Part shown: one piece after another, positions 27,458 to 35,105 of the stretch
Numbering within the stretch: the stretch's first letter is position 1
Layout of the letters: every line of letters begins with the position of its first letter
Program-made: the position numbers and the translations under genes
The notes under the pieces: generated by a model
Database searches by the model: none
Told to the model about the DNA's origin: nothing
Seen by the model: only the letters and a program-made list of their open reading frames with translations
Source: Actinomycetospora termitidis
Lineage (GTDB): Bacteria > Actinomycetota > Actinomycetes > Mycobacteriales > Pseudonocardiaceae
Length of the DNA stretch: 64,000 nt
Direction: 5' to 3'
Assembly: GCF_030286555.1 (NCBI RefSeq)
Contig: NZ_JASVWF010000002.1
Span: 620,001-684,000, forward strand

Positions 27458-28852
27458 ATGGCGAAGACCTTCGCCGGTGCGCGGCTGCGCCGGCTGCGCG
27501 AGGAGCGGCGGCTCTCGCAGGTCGACCTCGCCCGGGTGCTCGAGCTCTCCCCGAGCTACCTCAACCAGATCGAGCACGACGCACGGCCGTTGACGGTGCC
27601 GGTGCTGCTCCGCCTGACCGAGGCGTTCGGGGTGGATGCCTCGTTCTTCGCCGCCCGCGACACCGCCCGCCTGACCGCCGAGGTCCGCGAGGCCGTCGCC
27701 GACGAAGTGGAGTCCGGCGCGGTCAACGCCTCGGAGATCGCGGAGCTCGCCGAACGCATGCCGGGGATGGCGCGCACCCTGGTCGACCTCCGGGCTCGTC
27801 TGGAGCGGTTGTCGACCGCGGTCGGACGCCGGGACGACGCCGAGATGCGGGCCCCGACCTCGCACGAGCAGGTCCGCGACTTCTTCTCCCGGCACCGCAA
27901 CCACATCCCGGTCCTCGACGAGGCGGCCGAGCGGCTGGCCGGCGAGATCGGGGTCCGGGCCGGGGAGACCCGGGCGGCGCTCGTCCGTCGGCTCATCGAG
28001 CGGCACGGCGTCCGGGTGCAGGTCGGGGAGCAACCGGAGGGGGAGCTGCACCGCTACGACGCCGACCGCGACGTCCTGCGCCTCGCCCCGCACCTGCGTC
28101 CGGGCCAGCGCGCCTTCCGGGTGGCGACCGTGATCGCCCAGCTCGAGTTCCCCGATCTGATCGAGGCCGAGGTGGCCGACGCGGTCGAGCTCGGCGACCC
28201 CGACACCCGCGCCCTGGCACGGATCGGGCTCGCGCACTACGCGGCCGCCGCGCTCGTCCTGCCCTACCGCGCGTTCCACGGCACGGCCGAGCGCTTCGGG
28301 TACGACCTGGAGCGTCTGGCCGACCACTTCGGGGTGGGGTTCGAGACGGTCGCGCACCGGTGCTCGACGCTGCAGCGACCCTCGCTGCCCGGGGTGCCGT
28401 TCGCGTTCGTCCGGGTCGACCGCGCGGGCAACATGTCGAAGCGGCAGTCGGCGACCGCGTTCCACTTCTCCCGCGGCGGCGGGACGTGCCCGCTGTGGAA
28501 CGTCTACGAGGCGTTCGCGTCGCCGGGGCGGGTGTCGACCCAGATCGCGGAGATGCCCGACGGGCAGCGGTACTTCTGGATCGCCCGCACGGTGTCGCGT
28601 CGCCGGGGTGGGTGGCACACGCCGACGAAGACCTTCGCCGTCGGGCTGGGCTGCGAGCTCCGGCACGCCGAACGGCTCGTGTACTCCGCGGGCCTGGACC
28701 TGGCCGACCGGTCCGTGATCACGCCGATCGGCAGTGGCTGCCGGACCTGCGAGCGTCTGGAGTGCCCGCAGCGCGCGTTCCCGCCGCTGGGGAAGTCGTT
28801 GGCCGTCGACCCCGACCGGTCGACGTTCGTGCCGTACCCGGTGCACCCGTGA
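27458..28852 (+). CDS. Short-chain fatty acyl regulator (RamB/PrpR/ScfR family)
   Basis: 464-residue transcription factor. An XRE helix-turn-helix (ARLRRLREERRLSQVDLARV, about residues 7-26, then LSPSYLNQIE) is followed by an ImmA/IrrE-like domain (about 150-270) and a C-terminal DUF2083 region with Cys residues GSGCRTCERLECPQRAF (about 425). Relatives sense short acyl-CoAs and control acetate, glyoxylate-shunt or methylcitrate genes. acs at 4.3 kb is a possible target. ATG 27458; a matching box lies just upstream. Confidence 0.9.
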   Translation: MAKTFAGARLRRLREERRLSQVDLARVLELSPSYLNQIEHDARPLTVPVLLRLTEAFGVDASFFAARDTARLTAEVREAVADEVESGAVNASEIAELAERMPGMARTLVDLRARLERLSTAVGRRDDAEMRAPTSHEQVRDFFSRHRNHIPVLDEAAERLAGEIGVRAGETRAALVRRLIERHGVRVQVGEQPEGELHRYDADRDVLRLAPHLRPGQRAFRVATVIAQLEFPDLIEAEVADAVELGDPDTRALARIGLAHYAAAALVLPYRAFHGTAERFGYDLERLADHFGVGFETVAHRCSTLQRPSLPGVPFAFVRVDRAGNMSKRQSATAFHFSRGGGTCPLWNVYEAFASPGRVSTQIAEMPDGQRYFWIARTVSRRRGGWHTPTKTFAVGLGCELRHAERLVYSAGLDLADRSVITPIGSGCRTCERLECPQRAFPPLGKSLAVDPDRSTFVPYPVHP

Positions 28853-29035
28853 AGCGCTGTTCCGCCGCCAACGTGCATCTGGTCGCGGAAGGAAGGGACC
28901 GGGGGGGCGCGTGACCGCCGGTCAGATTTTGGCCCATCTCGATGCCGTCAGGGGCAAGGAGCCGGACGACGGCTGAGCACGCGAGCGCACGGACCCGGTG
29001 CGGCCGGCTCCCGACCGGCGGTTGAGGGAGGTCCC

Positions 29036-29062
29036 GGGAACCACGAGGGGCTGTCGGACGAC
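29036..29062 (+). promoter_or_regulatory. ECF-type promoter GGGAAC-N17-CGAC ahead of the PepSY gene
   Basis: The -35-like GGGAAC is at 29036-29041 and the -10-like CGAC at 29059-29062. The same bipartite motif with identical 17-base spacing precedes the DUF5134 gene and the zinc-finger gene either side of the SigC-like gene. The expected start site near 29070 leaves a leader of about 35 bases containing GAGG. The rest of the gap 28853-29035 holds no convincing gene. Confidence 0.6.
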
Positions 29063-29104
29063 CGGAACGGTCGAACCCCTGCCGCCCGCCCCTGAGGACC
29101 GCCC

Positions 29105-30538
29105 GTGTCAGACACCCTCGACCCGCCACTCGAGAAGGACGCACCGCAGCCGCGGCCGACACCGCCCGTGTCGCCGCGGCGCCTCGGCGCCTGGCGGGGG
29201 CTGCGGCCCCTGGTGATGCGGCTGCACTTCTACGTCGGGATGTTCGTCGGTCCGTTCATCCTCGTGGCGGCCACGACCGGGCTGATCTACACGATCACCC
29301 CGCAGCTCGACCAGCTGCTCTACCGCGACGCGCTCACCGTCCCGGCGTCGAGTGCGCAGGTGGACCTGGGTGCGCAGATCGCCGCGGCCTCGGCGGCCGT
29401 GCCCGACGGGACCGTGACCGAGGTCCGGCCGTCACCGGGCCCGGAGACGACCACCCGGGTGTCCTTCGACGCGCCCGGGGTCGCGGAGGACTACGCCCGC
29501 ACGGCCTTCGTCGACCCGCACACCGGGCAGGTCCGCGCGGTCCTCGACACCTTCGGCGAGTGGCTCCCGACCCGCGCCTGGATCGACACGCTGCACCGAA
29601 ACCTGCACCTCGGCGACGTCGGGCGGGTCTACTCCGAGCTCGCGGCGAGCTGGCTGTGGGTCCTCGCGCTGAGCGGGCTCGCGCTGTGGATCGTCCGCCG
29701 CCGTCGGCAGTCGCGGGTCCGGCGGACCCTGCTGCCGGAGAACGGCCCGGCCGGGCGCGCCCGCATCCGCTCGTGGCACGGGTCGGTCGGCCTGTGGGCG
29801 GCGATCGGCATGCTGGGGCTGTCCGCGACCGGTCTGACCTGGTCGCAGTTCGCGGGCGAGAACGTGTCGAACCTGCGCACCGCGCTGGACTGGACGACGC
29901 CCTCGGTGTCGACCGAGCTGCCGGCGGCGCAGGCCCCGACCACGGACGCGACGCCTTTGGCGATGACGCCGGCCGTCCCGGCCGAGGCGGCGCCCGTCGG
30001 AGCCACCGTGGACCGGGTGCTCGCGTCCGCGCGCGGGGCGGGCATGACGGACCCGATCGCGATCACCCCGCCCGAGGAGGCGGGCCAGGCGTGGACGGTC
30101 AGCCAGGTGAAGCGGTCCTGGCCGCTGAAGCAGGACTCGATGGCGGTGGACCCGACGTCGGGTGCGGTGCTCGAGACCGTCCGGTGGGCGGACTGGCCGA
30201 TCGCCGCGAAGCTCGCCGAGATCGGGATCAGCGCGCACATGAGCATCCTGTTCGGGATCGGCAACCAGCTGCTGCTGCTGGCGCTCGCCCTCGGGATCAT
30301 CGTCGTGGTCGTCTGGGGCTACCGGATGTGGTGGCTGCGCCGCCCGACCCGGCCGGGAGCCTCCGCGCCCGGCGGCACCGAGCGCCCGGGCGTCGGCGCG
30401 ATCGCGACGGTCGGCGCGATCGCGGTCGTACTCGGGGTGTTCTTCCCGGTGCTCGGGGTCTCGCTGCTGCTGTTCCTGATCGTCGACGCGGTCCGGCAGG
30501 AGATTCTGCGGAACCGCGAGCACCGGCTGCCATCCTGA
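29105..30538 (+). CDS. PepSY-associated transmembrane protein
   Basis: 477-residue membrane protein of the PepSY_TM superfamily (PiuB-like). The first helix bears RLHFYVGMFVGPFILVAATT (about 40-59), a periplasmic PepSY region follows, then LHRNLHLGD, further helices with SWHGSVGLWAAIGMLG (about 220-235), another PepSY-like stretch, and two C-terminal helices. Conserved His residues at helix ends are probable haem ligands, so an electron-transfer role in metal reduction or uptake is the usual inference. GTG 29105 has GAGG at 29094-29097. It probably shares a transcript with the Cys-rich protein 52 bases downstream. Confidence 0.85.
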   Translation: MSDTLDPPLEKDAPQPRPTPPVSPRRLGAWRGLRPLVMRLHFYVGMFVGPFILVAATTGLIYTITPQLDQLLYRDALTVPASSAQVDLGAQIAAASAAVPDGTVTEVRPSPGPETTTRVSFDAPGVAEDYARTAFVDPHTGQVRAVLDTFGEWLPTRAWIDTLHRNLHLGDVGRVYSELAASWLWVLALSGLALWIVRRRRQSRVRRTLLPENGPAGRARIRSWHGSVGLWAAIGMLGLSATGLTWSQFAGENVSNLRTALDWTTPSVSTELPAAQAPTTDATPLAMTPAVPAEAAPVGATVDRVLASARGAGMTDPIAITPPEEAGQAWTVSQVKRSWPLKQDSMAVDPTSGAVLETVRWADWPIAAKLAEIGISAHMSILFGIGNQLLLLALALGIIVVVVWGYRMWWLRRPTRPGASAPGGTERPGVGAIATVGAIAVVLGVFFPVLGVSLLLFLIVDAVRQEILRNREHRLPS

Positions 30539-30590
30539 CGCGTCACGAGCGCGACGATCCTGTTCCACCCATCGAGACCCGGGAGTCCCC

Positions 30591-30812
30591 ATGACGATCG
30601 ACACCGACGGCTTGCAGCACATCGCGACCTTCTGCGGGCAGTGCAACTGCGGATGCCCGGAGCTCTACCTCGATCCCTCGGCGGACGAGGAGCGCCGCGT
30701 CGTCATCAGCGACGACTTCGGCCAGCGGATCCAGATGAGCGTGCGCCAGCTCGCCGACCTGGTGGCCGACGCCCGCAACGGCGTCCTGGACGAGGTGCTC
30801 GCCGGCGCGTGA
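30591..30812 (+). CDS. Small Cys-rich protein downstream of PepSY
   Basis: This 73-residue protein has no signal peptide. Its N-terminal third carries FCGQCNCGCPEL, four Cys in a CxxCxCxC arrangement suited to binding a soft metal or an Fe-S cluster. The rest is an acidic helical region (RQLADLVADARNGVLDEVLA). ATG 30591 follows GGGAG (30581-30585). Position after the PepSY gene and behind an ECF-type promoter suggests a metal-carrier, precursor or sensor role. I know no firmly named family. Confidence 0.75.
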   Translation: MTIDTDGLQHIATFCGQCNCGCPELYLDPSADEERRVVISDDFGQRIQMSVRQLADLVADARNGVLDEVLAGA

Positions 30813-30852
30813 CCCGCCCGGGCGGCGGCTCAAGCGGGATCCCGGTCGGCCG

Positions 30853-31557
30853 TCAGAGCATGGCCAGCAGCATGCCGGCCATGCCCAGGCTCATGAGCAG
30901 GTGGCAGCCGGCGTCCAGCCGCGGCCCGGCCGTCCGGGTCGGCGCCGCGGGAGCCGCGACGGCGACGCCCCCGCCGGATCCCGGCGGGGTCGCGTCCGGG
31001 GTCGCCGGCGCGGCCGACCGGCCGGCCCGGACGGCCCGCACCGCCCACCACGCTGCGGCGGCCACCAGGAGCACGACGAACACCCGGGTCAGGGTGGTCG
31101 CCCACCACGGAGTCGGGATCGTGGGCATCGCGCCCATCCCCTCCGTGCCACCACCGTGGTGGTGGCCGCCGCCGGCGTCCTCCCCGGCGCTCATGTCCAT
31201 GCCTATGATCTGCGGCATCGCGGCGACCATGAAGAGCATGGCCGCGTTCATGACGAGGTGGTAACCCTCGCCGACCAGCGAGTGGCCGTTGGTGGGCCGG
31301 ACGGCGCGGGCCAGGAACCACACGGTGAAGAACCCGAAGACGACGATCTGCAGCAGGCCGCTCGGAGACGTCGGTCCGCCGGTCCACCCCCAGGCCATCG
31401 CGACCATCGCGATGCTCATGACCAGGTGCGACAGCTCGACGACGCGGCTCCCGGTGCGCTCCGGTTCGCTACCCAGCTCGGCCAACCGGACCAGCGAGTA
31501 CGCCCCGGTCAGCACGAAGACGACGGTGAAGACCCACGACAACGACGACGAGAACAC
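30853..31557 (-). CDS. DUF5134 membrane protein with His/Met-rich loop
   Basis: 234 residues with six predicted helices; the N-terminal LSWVFTVVFVLTGAYSLVRL and following HLVMSIAMVAMAW are typical of DUF5134. Helices contain many Met and conserved His (HLVMSIAM, YHLVMNAAMLFM, CHLLMSLGMAGM), and the loop between helices 4 and 5 reads MDMSAGEDAGGGHHHGGG, a probable copper or other metal site. GTG 31557 follows GGAGAGGGA. Its own ECF-type promoter overlaps the end of the SigC-like gene. The function is not established in the family. Confidence 0.82.
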   Translation of the reverse strand: MFSSSLSWVFTVVFVLTGAYSLVRLAELGSEPERTGSRVVELSHLVMSIAMVAMAWGWTGGPTSPSGLLQIVVFGFFTVWFLARAVRPTNGHSLVGEGYHLVMNAAMLFMVAAMPQIIGMDMSAGEDAGGGHHHGGGTEGMGAMPTIPTPWWATTLTRVFVVLLVAAAAWWAVRAVRAGRSAAPATPDATPPGSGGGVAVAAPAAPTRTAGPRLDAGCHLLMSLGMAGMLLAML

Positions 31558-31586
31558 GGCGATCCCTCTCCACGACTACCGACCAG

Positions 31587-31613
31587 GTCGCGGCCAGAGA
31601 GCATCGGGTTCCC
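31587..31613 (-). promoter_or_regulatory. ECF-type promoter GGGAAC-N17-CGAC ahead of the DUF5134 gene
   Basis: On the minus strand GGGAAC (31613-31608) is 17 bases from CGAC (31590-31587). A start site near 31579 gives a leader of about 22 bases with a good Shine-Dalgarno. Confidence 0.6.
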
Positions 31614-31617
31614 GGGA

Positions 31618-32184
31618 TCAGCGCGCGTCGGCGGCGCCGGGCGCGGTGCCACCGTGGACGGCCCGGACCAGGTCGGCACGCGCTCGTGCGACACGGGAAC
31701 GGATCGTGCCGACCGGGCAACCGCAGACGTGCGCGGCCTCGGCATACCCGAGGCCGACCACCTGAGTGAGGACGAAGGCCTCCCGCCGGTCGGGGTCGAG
31801 CGCCGTGACCGCTGCCTCGAGCACGATCTGCTCGGCGGCGTCCCCGGGCAGGGGACGCCCCCACGGCTCGTCGGCGTCGGTGATCTCCATGGCGACGACG
31901 GGGCGGCGCGCCCGACGCCGGAGGTGGTCGGCGGCGACGCGCCGGGCGATCGACAGCAGCCACGCCCGCGCGGGCGCCTCCCCGCGGTAGCGCGGCAGCG
32001 CGCCGAAGGCCCGCTCGTAGGTCTCCTGCGCCAGGTCCTGGGCGACCCCGCGGTCGGCGAGGTGGACGAGCAGCCGCCACACCTGGTCCTGCGTGAGCCG
32101 GACGAACTCCCCGGCGGCCGCCCGGTCGCCGCCGCGCGCCCGCTCGGCCGCGCGCGTGACGGCAGCGTCGGCAGCCTCGTCCAT
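31618..32184 (-). CDS. SigC-like ECF RNA polymerase sigma factor
   Basis: 188-residue group-4 sigma factor with only regions 2 and 4. Region 2: VWRLLVHLADRGVAQDLAQE through LSIARRVAADHLRRRARR (about 30-95). Region 4: TQVVGLGYAEAAHVCGCPVG followed by TIRSRVARARADLVRA (about 143-178). The CGCPVGTIRSRVARAR segment and the D-V/R-L-AQ-DL-QET segment closely match the SigC family of Mycobacterium, which has been linked to copper acquisition there. ATG 32184 follows GGGAGGA. It is divergent from a zinc-finger protein gene and flanked by metal-type membrane proteins. Confidence 0.88.
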   Translation of the reverse strand: MDEAADAAVTRAAERARGGDRAAAGEFVRLTQDQVWRLLVHLADRGVAQDLAQETYERAFGALPRYRGEAPARAWLLSIARRVAADHLRRRARRPVVAMEITDADEPWGRPLPGDAAEQIVLEAAVTALDPDRREAFVLTQVVGLGYAEAAHVCGCPVGTIRSRVARARADLVRAVHGGTAPGAADAR

Positions 32185-32365
32185 GGGGTGCGTGTCCTCC
32201 CGGTTCCGCGCGCGACGACCGTGATCGCGTGCGCGCCGTGTCCGGCGAGCCAGAGTAGGCGGTCCTTCGGGGGAGCCGGGAGCCGCGCCCCGGAGGAAGC
32301 ACGGTGCTGACCGGTGCCCCGGACGGGTCATGCGCTCCGGGCTCGCCGAATCGGTGCACCTCGGC

Positions 32366-32392
32366 GGGAACCGGACGGCCTTCCTGAGCGAC
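32366..32392 (+). promoter_or_regulatory. ECF-type promoter GGGAAC-N17-CGAC ahead of the zinc-finger gene
   Basis: GGGAAC (32366-32371) and CGAC (32389-32392) have the same 17-base spacing as two nearby genes. The predicted start site falls at about 32400-32402, on the GTG codon, so the message would be leaderless. Confidence 0.6.
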
Positions 32393-32401
32393 ACTGACGA
32401 C

Positions 32402-32779
32402 GTGGAGTGCGAGCGCTGTCGCGAGGTCACCTCGGCCGACCTCGACGGGGAGGCGACCGCCGGGGAGAGCCGGGCCGCCGAGGCTCACCGGCAGCAGTGT
32501 GCGGCCTGCCGGGAGTGGCTCGAGCGTGCGGCCGCGGTCACCCGACGGGCGCGGACCCGGCCGGCCGCGGCGGGCCCGGACCTGGTGGACGGGGTGCTGG
32601 ACGCCCTGGACCGCGGGTGGCCCGTGCGCGAGGCGCCCGCGGTCGTGCCGGAATCCGCGCGCCGGCTCGTCCTGCTCGTCGGCGGCGAGGCGGTGTCGGA
32701 GTGCGGCTGCGCCGCATCCTGCAGCTGCGGCTGCCAGCAGGGTCGGCCCTGTCGCTGCGGCGACCACCGCGCCGCCTGA
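32402..32779 (+). CDS. zf-HC2-type protein with Cys-rich tail (candidate anti-sigma factor)
   Basis: 125 residues. The N-terminus has a zf-HC2/ZAS arrangement, CERC near residue 3 and HRQQCAACREWL near 28, as in zinc-binding anti-sigma factors. A linker of about 60 residues contains LVLLVGGEAV. The last 25 residues contain CGCAASCSCGCQQGRPCRCG, nine Cys with metal-binding spacing. There is no membrane helix. Divergent from the SigC-like gene, it could be its soluble anti-sigma factor and metal sensor. GTG 32402 was chosen because Cys-rich homology begins there and the promoter ends there; an ATG at 32330 is the alternative. Confidence 0.72.
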   Translation: MECERCREVTSADLDGEATAGESRAAEAHRQQCAACREWLERAAAVTRRARTRPAAAGPDLVDGVLDALDRGWPVREAPAVVPESARRLVLLVGGEAVSECGCAASCSCGCQQGRPCRCGDHRAA

Positions 32780-32877
32780 GTCGCATCACAGCGCGAGGGA
32801 GTCCGCGACGGAGTCGTCGAGGATCTCGGAGAGTTCGTCGTCGGTGGGGCGTGACTGTCGGGGGGTCGCGCTATTCT

Positions 32878-32893
32878 TCGAACATGAGTTCGG
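32878..32893 (+). promoter_or_regulatory. LexA-like SOS box over the start of the HNH gene
   Basis: TCGAAC-ATGA-GTTCGG matches the actinobacterial SOS box TCGAAC(N4)GTTCGA at 11 of 12 arm positions and spans the ATG at 32884. Confidence 0.55.
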
Positions 32894-34185
32894 ACGATGG
32901 TGGGGACGCGGTCAGCGGGGAGCTGACCGCGCTGCTCACGCGTCTCGCCGAACTCGCCGATCAGCCCACCGACCCGTCGTGCGGGGTGCCCGACGCCGCC
33001 CGGATCGATCGGATCGCGCTGCTCGAACAGACCCGCGCCGCGTTGGCCGCCGCCCAGCACACCGAGATGGTCGCGTTCGCCCGCGCGCACGTGGAAGCCC
33101 AGGCCGGCCTGGTCGCCGCGCACGAGCTCGACCCGCGCGACCTCGGGAAGGGGATCGCCGACCAGATCGCCCTGGCCTGCCACGTGTCCCCGACGGTGGG
33201 CTCGCGGCGGTTGGGAGTGGCGCAGGCGTTGGCCGACGACCTGCCGTGTACGCGGGCCCTGCTCGCGGCCGGGCGGGTCTCAGAGCGGGTCGCCGAGCTG
33301 GTGGTGTCCTGGACCAGTCACCTCGACCCGGAACTCCGCCGACTCGTCGACAAGCAGGTCGCCGACTCGGGGATCGAGACCCAGAGCCGGTTCGCCGCCG
33401 AGGCGACGATCAAGCGGTTGGCCTACGAGGCCGACCCGGCCGGGTTCACCCAGCGCGGGCGGACCGCGCGCACGCAGCGGCGGGTCACGCTGCGCCCCGC
33501 CCCGGACACCATGTCCGTGCTGTCGGGGCTGTTGCCGGTCGAGCAGGGCGTCGCCTGCATCACCGCCCTACGCCGGCACGCCGACACGTTGATCGCCGGT
33601 GGGGACGCCGACGGCCGGACGCGGGATCAGATCGTGGCCGACACCCTGGTCGAACGGGTCACCGGGCAGACCTTCGCCGAGGACGTGAACGTCGAGGTCG
33701 GGATCGTGCTGCCCCTCGACGCCCTCACCGACACCGATGGGCCCGGCATCGGCGAGGTCGTCGGCTACGGGCCACTCCCCGGCGGGATCGTCGCCGACCT
33801 GCTCAACAGCACCCAGGGCCGGAAGTGGTGGCGGCGGCTGTTCACCCACCCCCGCTCCGGACGCCTCGTCGGCGGCGACCCCCAGCGTCGGCTGTTCGAC
33901 GGGTTCCTCGCCGGCCTGATCCACTACCGCGACCACGGCCGCTGCCGGGATCCGTACTGCGGAGCCCCCGCCCGGCACACCGACCACATCCGCGGCCGCA
34001 CCGCCGGTGGCCCGACCAGCCTCGGCAACGGGCGGCGTACCTGCGTGCGCGGCAACCAGGTCAAGGAGCTGCCCGGCTGGTCCACCGACCTCCTCGACGA
34101 CGGCCTCGGCGACCACCCCCACGAAGTCCGGACCACCACCCCCACCGGCCACACCTACACCAGCCGGGCCGACGACCCGCCGTAA
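32884..34185 (+). CDS. 13E12-type DUF222/HNH endonuclease domain protein
   Basis: 433-residue member of the 13E12 repeat family, multicopy in many actinobacteria. DUF222 occupies about residues 20-330. The C-terminal HNH nuclease motif is CRDPYCGAPARHTDHIRGRT, with CxxxxC zinc residues and DHI followed by N (GNGRRTCVRGNQVKE). A canonical final His in the HNH helix is not obvious, so activity is uncertain. ATG 32884 lies within an SOS-like box. It separates the sigC locus from the amidohydrolase and is probably an acquired or mobile gene. Biological role unknown. Confidence 0.9.
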   Translation: MSSDDGGDAVSGELTALLTRLAELADQPTDPSCGVPDAARIDRIALLEQTRAALAAAQHTEMVAFARAHVEAQAGLVAAHELDPRDLGKGIADQIALACHVSPTVGSRRLGVAQALADDLPCTRALLAAGRVSERVAELVVSWTSHLDPELRRLVDKQVADSGIETQSRFAAEATIKRLAYEADPAGFTQRGRTARTQRRVTLRPAPDTMSVLSGLLPVEQGVACITALRRHADTLIAGGDADGRTRDQIVADTLVERVTGQTFAEDVNVEVGIVLPLDALTDTDGPGIGEVVGYGPLPGGIVADLLNSTQGRKWWRRLFTHPRSGRLVGGDPQRRLFDGFLAGLIHYRDHGRCRDPYCGAPARHTDHIRGRTAGGPTSLGNGRRTCVRGNQVKELPGWSTDLLDDGLGDHPHEVRTTTPTGHTYTSRADDPP

Positions 34186-34241
34186 CAGCCCGTCATTTGG
34201 AGGCAGCCATTCGGAAACACGGCCTTGCCAGGGTCGACGAC

Positions 34242-35069
34242 GTGCCGAACCTGCCCGTCGTCGACGCCCACCGCCACCTCGGTGTCCTGCCGTCCTACCC
34301 CTTCTACGGCGGCCCGCCGGTCAACCCGGACATCGGCGCCCGGGAGACGATCGACCAGCTGCGCGCGGACCTCGACGAGGAGGGCACCGAGCTCGCCGTC
34401 GTGATCCCGAACTACGGCGTGCCGGACGCCTCGGCCTCGTTCGCCCTCAACGAGCTGTGCCTCGAGGCGGCCGCGAAGGACGACCGCATCCGCACCGGCA
34501 TCTGGGCGTCCCCGCGCGCGCAGGACGCGGCCGAGACCGCGAAGGCCCTCGAGCTCGCGGCCGAGGAGTCGGTCCGCGTCATCAAGATCAGTTTCCTGCT
34601 CGGCGGCTCGCCCACCGACCCGGAGTGTAGGCCGCAGCTGGACGCGATCTTCGACGCTGCGCGCCGGCACGACCGCGTGGTCCACGTACACACCTCGCCC
34701 GGTGCCGCGTCGGACATCGATCAGGTCGGCGAGCTGGTCGACCGCTACGCCGACGACGTGAAGCTGCACCTGGTGCACCTCGGCGGCGGCATGAGCGGGC
34801 ACATCAAGCTGATCGGCGGGCGGTTCTTCGACTGGATCGAGGCCGGGAAGCAGGTCTACACGGACACGAGCTGGGCGATCGGGTTCGCGCCGCGCTGGCT
34901 GGCGGCGGAGATCGAGCGCCGGGGGACCGGGCACGACCGCGTGCTGTTCGCCAGCGACGAGCCGTGGGGCGACCGCATCGGAGAGCTGGTGCGCATGCAG
35001 GCGGCCATGGGCGACGGCGAGCTGGGTCGGCTCACGCTCGCGGAGAACGCCCGGGCGCTCTACGTCTGA
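34242..35069 (+). CDS. Amidohydrolase-2 family metal-dependent hydrolase
   Basis: TIM-barrel hydrolase of about 275 residues. The metal-binding VVDAHRHLG lies at the N-terminus, HVHTSPG near 152, HLVHLGGG near 178, and the final Asp in FASDEPWGDR near 240. Relatives include decarboxylases and lactonases; the substrate cannot be read. The start is unclear. GTG 34242 has no Shine-Dalgarno, while GGAGG at 34199-34203 stands 5 bases before an ATT codon (34209) in frame. The 13E12 gene directly upstream may have displaced the original 5' region. Confidence 0.85.
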   Translation: MPNLPVVDAHRHLGVLPSYPFYGGPPVNPDIGARETIDQLRADLDEEGTELAVVIPNYGVPDASASFALNELCLEAAAKDDRIRTGIWASPRAQDAAETAKALELAAEESVRVIKISFLLGGSPTDPECRPQLDAIFDAARRHDRVVHVHTSPGAASDIDQVGELVDRYADDVKLHLVHLGGGMSGHIKLIGGRFFDWIEAGKQVYTDTSWAIGFAPRWLAAEIERRGTGHDRVLFASDEPWGDRIGELVRMQAAMGDGELGRLTLAENARALYV

Positions 35070-35070
35070 C

Positions 35071-35086
35071 CTGAGCATCTGCTCAG
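35071..35086. promoter_or_regulatory. Palindrome ahead of the secreted metal-type protein
   Basis: CTGAGCA-TC-TGCTCAG is a 16-base inverted repeat, 20 bases upstream of GTG 35106. It is a plausible repressor site, and it starts 2 bases after the amidohydrolase stop. Confidence 0.45.
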
Positions 35087-35105
35087 ATGATCGTATGCTC
35101 GACGG

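Noticed and set aside
28911-28976. 21-codon frame MTAGQILAHLDAVRGKEPDD between the RamB-type gene and the PepSY promoter
   Set aside because: Codons such as ATT, TTG and AGG are unlike local genes, and it ends before the PepSY promoter. A purine-rich stretch upstream is not enough to call it.
35060-35105. SigC-type promoter ahead of the copper-type secreted protein
   Set aside because: No GGGAAC is present; only a palindrome is seen, so this gene is not placed in the same regulon on sequence grounds.
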